Origin: Anaerolineae bacterium
GTDB taxonomy: Bacteria > Chloroflexota > Anaerolineae > J102
Assembly: GCA_015493675.1 (NCBI GenBank)
Contig: WGCR01000299.1
Span: 1-5,083 of the forward strand
DNA length: 5,083 nucleotides
Direction of reading: 5' to 3'
Part shown: positions 4,684-5,083 of the stretch, one piece after another
How the letters are laid out: every line of letters begins with the position of its first letter
Position numbering within the stretch: the first letter of the stretch is position 1
Made by a program: the position numbers and the translations under genes
Notes under the pieces: model-generated
Seen by the model: the letters and a program-made list of their open reading frames with translations, nothing else
Database searches by the model: none
What the model was told of the DNA's origin: nothing

Positions 4684-5083
4684 TTACACAACGATGTCTT
4701 TTGTTTCTTCCAGTACGATGCCGATGAGATCGTCGATGGAGGTAAAGGATTTGCGTTCCATCAACCAGCGTTTGCCGATGTGGATGGCGGCCCGCTCGGC
4801 CACCGCCCGCTTCGCGGGGTCTTCGATGCTGGAGATGTCCCAAACGCTGACCACGCCCATCATGCGGCGCAGGAATTTGACGCCGCCGTGCCCGGCCGTC
4901 TCCTCCAGAATGTGCTGGATGGTGCGCTGGCGATATTCGGCGAAAGCCTGCTCGCCGCCCGGAAAATCCCAATAATCCAGGGGCAGTAGCTCGCTGTCGG
5001 GACGGGCGTTTTCGATCCACAATCGGTCGAATTTCTCGGCAAACTGATTCCAAATCTCGCGGATGGTTTCCAGAATCCAGGCT
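4684..5083 (-). CDS. S-methyl-5-thioribose kinase-like protein, C-terminal part (partial)
   Basis: The frame is open from the right edge to TAA at 4686-4684 and gives the last 132 residues; the true start lies outside. A TTG at 5022-5020 is internal rather than the start, because the upstream codons encode plausible protein (ETIREIWNQFAEKFDRLW). The visible part resembles the C-terminal lobe of methylthioribose kinase (MtnK, an APH/choline-kinase-fold enzyme of the methionine salvage pathway). That family has an aromatic helix 'W..F...F..LW', a Tyr/Trp/Pro/Gly stretch, then 'GfaGxKxiRRxxGxahvxDxxxIxDpxkRaxxExxxL...R'. Here it reads GHGGVKFLRRMMGVVSVWD, then SSIEDPAKRAVAER and a closing RKSFTSIDDLI. 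The usual 'AHV' after the RR-G motif is 'VSV', so a divergent member or a related kinase is possible. The catalytic loops are not in the window, and activity cannot be judged. Confidence 0.6.
   Translation of the reverse strand, partial: AWILETIREIWNQFAEKFDRLWIENARPDSELLPLDYWDFPGGEQAFAEYRQRTIQHILEETAGHGGVKFLRRMMGVVSVWDISSIEDPAKRAVAERAAIHIGKRWLMERKSFTSIDDLIGIVLEETKDIVV

Noticed and set aside
4532..4975. A 147-codon plus-strand frame across the AACCTG element and the kinase-like gene
   Set aside because: It begins within repeat-rich DNA and lies antisense to the kinase-like frame, which has family-like sequence up to the window edge.

Overview
This window is about 5.1 kb of fairly GC-rich bacterial DNA in which every convincing gene lies on the minus strand, so transcription runs from high to low coordinates. 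The best taxonomic guess is a Chloroflexota (Anaerolineae-like) bacterium. This rests on the style of the Lgt protein (Tyr in place of the E. coli His103, and an RGEDPDHIWN-type first loop) and on the intergenic palindromes (CACAGAGG/CACGGAGAAA type, AATTCGCCGC type, AACCTGNCAGGTT type), which I recall as common in such genomes. It is an inference from protein and repeat style, not proof.

Layout in the direction of transcription: (a) 5083-4684, the C-terminal part of a protein resembling S-methyl-5-thioribose kinase, cut by the window edge. (b) 4683-4350, a 334-bp gap holding an inverted-repeat element, three tandem CGTCANN heptamers and a cluster of small hairpins. (c) 4349-3195, a family-1 type ABC solute-binding protein with no signal peptide. 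(d) 3194-3044, an intrinsic-terminator-like hairpin followed by a TATAAT box placed so that the next mRNA would be leaderless. (e) 3043-2519, a small YgjP/DUF45-type zinc metallopeptidase, overlapping by 23 bp (f) 2541-1495, an unrecognised 348-residue helical protein with one C-terminal membrane-like segment. (g) A near-consensus sigma-70-type promoter whose -35 box contains the stop codon of (f), driving (h) lgt (1438-539), the prolipoprotein diacylglyceryl transferase. (i) 538-171, a 368-bp gap filled by two consecutive imperfect palindromic elements. (j) 170-1, the N-terminus of a lipoprotein, possibly of rhodanese type, cut by the other window edge.

Functionally, lgt and the lipoprotein fit together: Lgt attaches the lipid to the lipobox cysteine of such precursors. 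The peptidase and the unknown protein look like a translationally coupled pair. The solute-binding protein stands alone in this window, with no permease or ATPase gene, and it lacks any route to the membrane. The points most worth a second look are this signal-less binding protein, the coupled peptidase/unknown pair with its leaderless start, the lgt promoter that overlaps the upstream stop codon, and the unusual density of different palindromic repeats.
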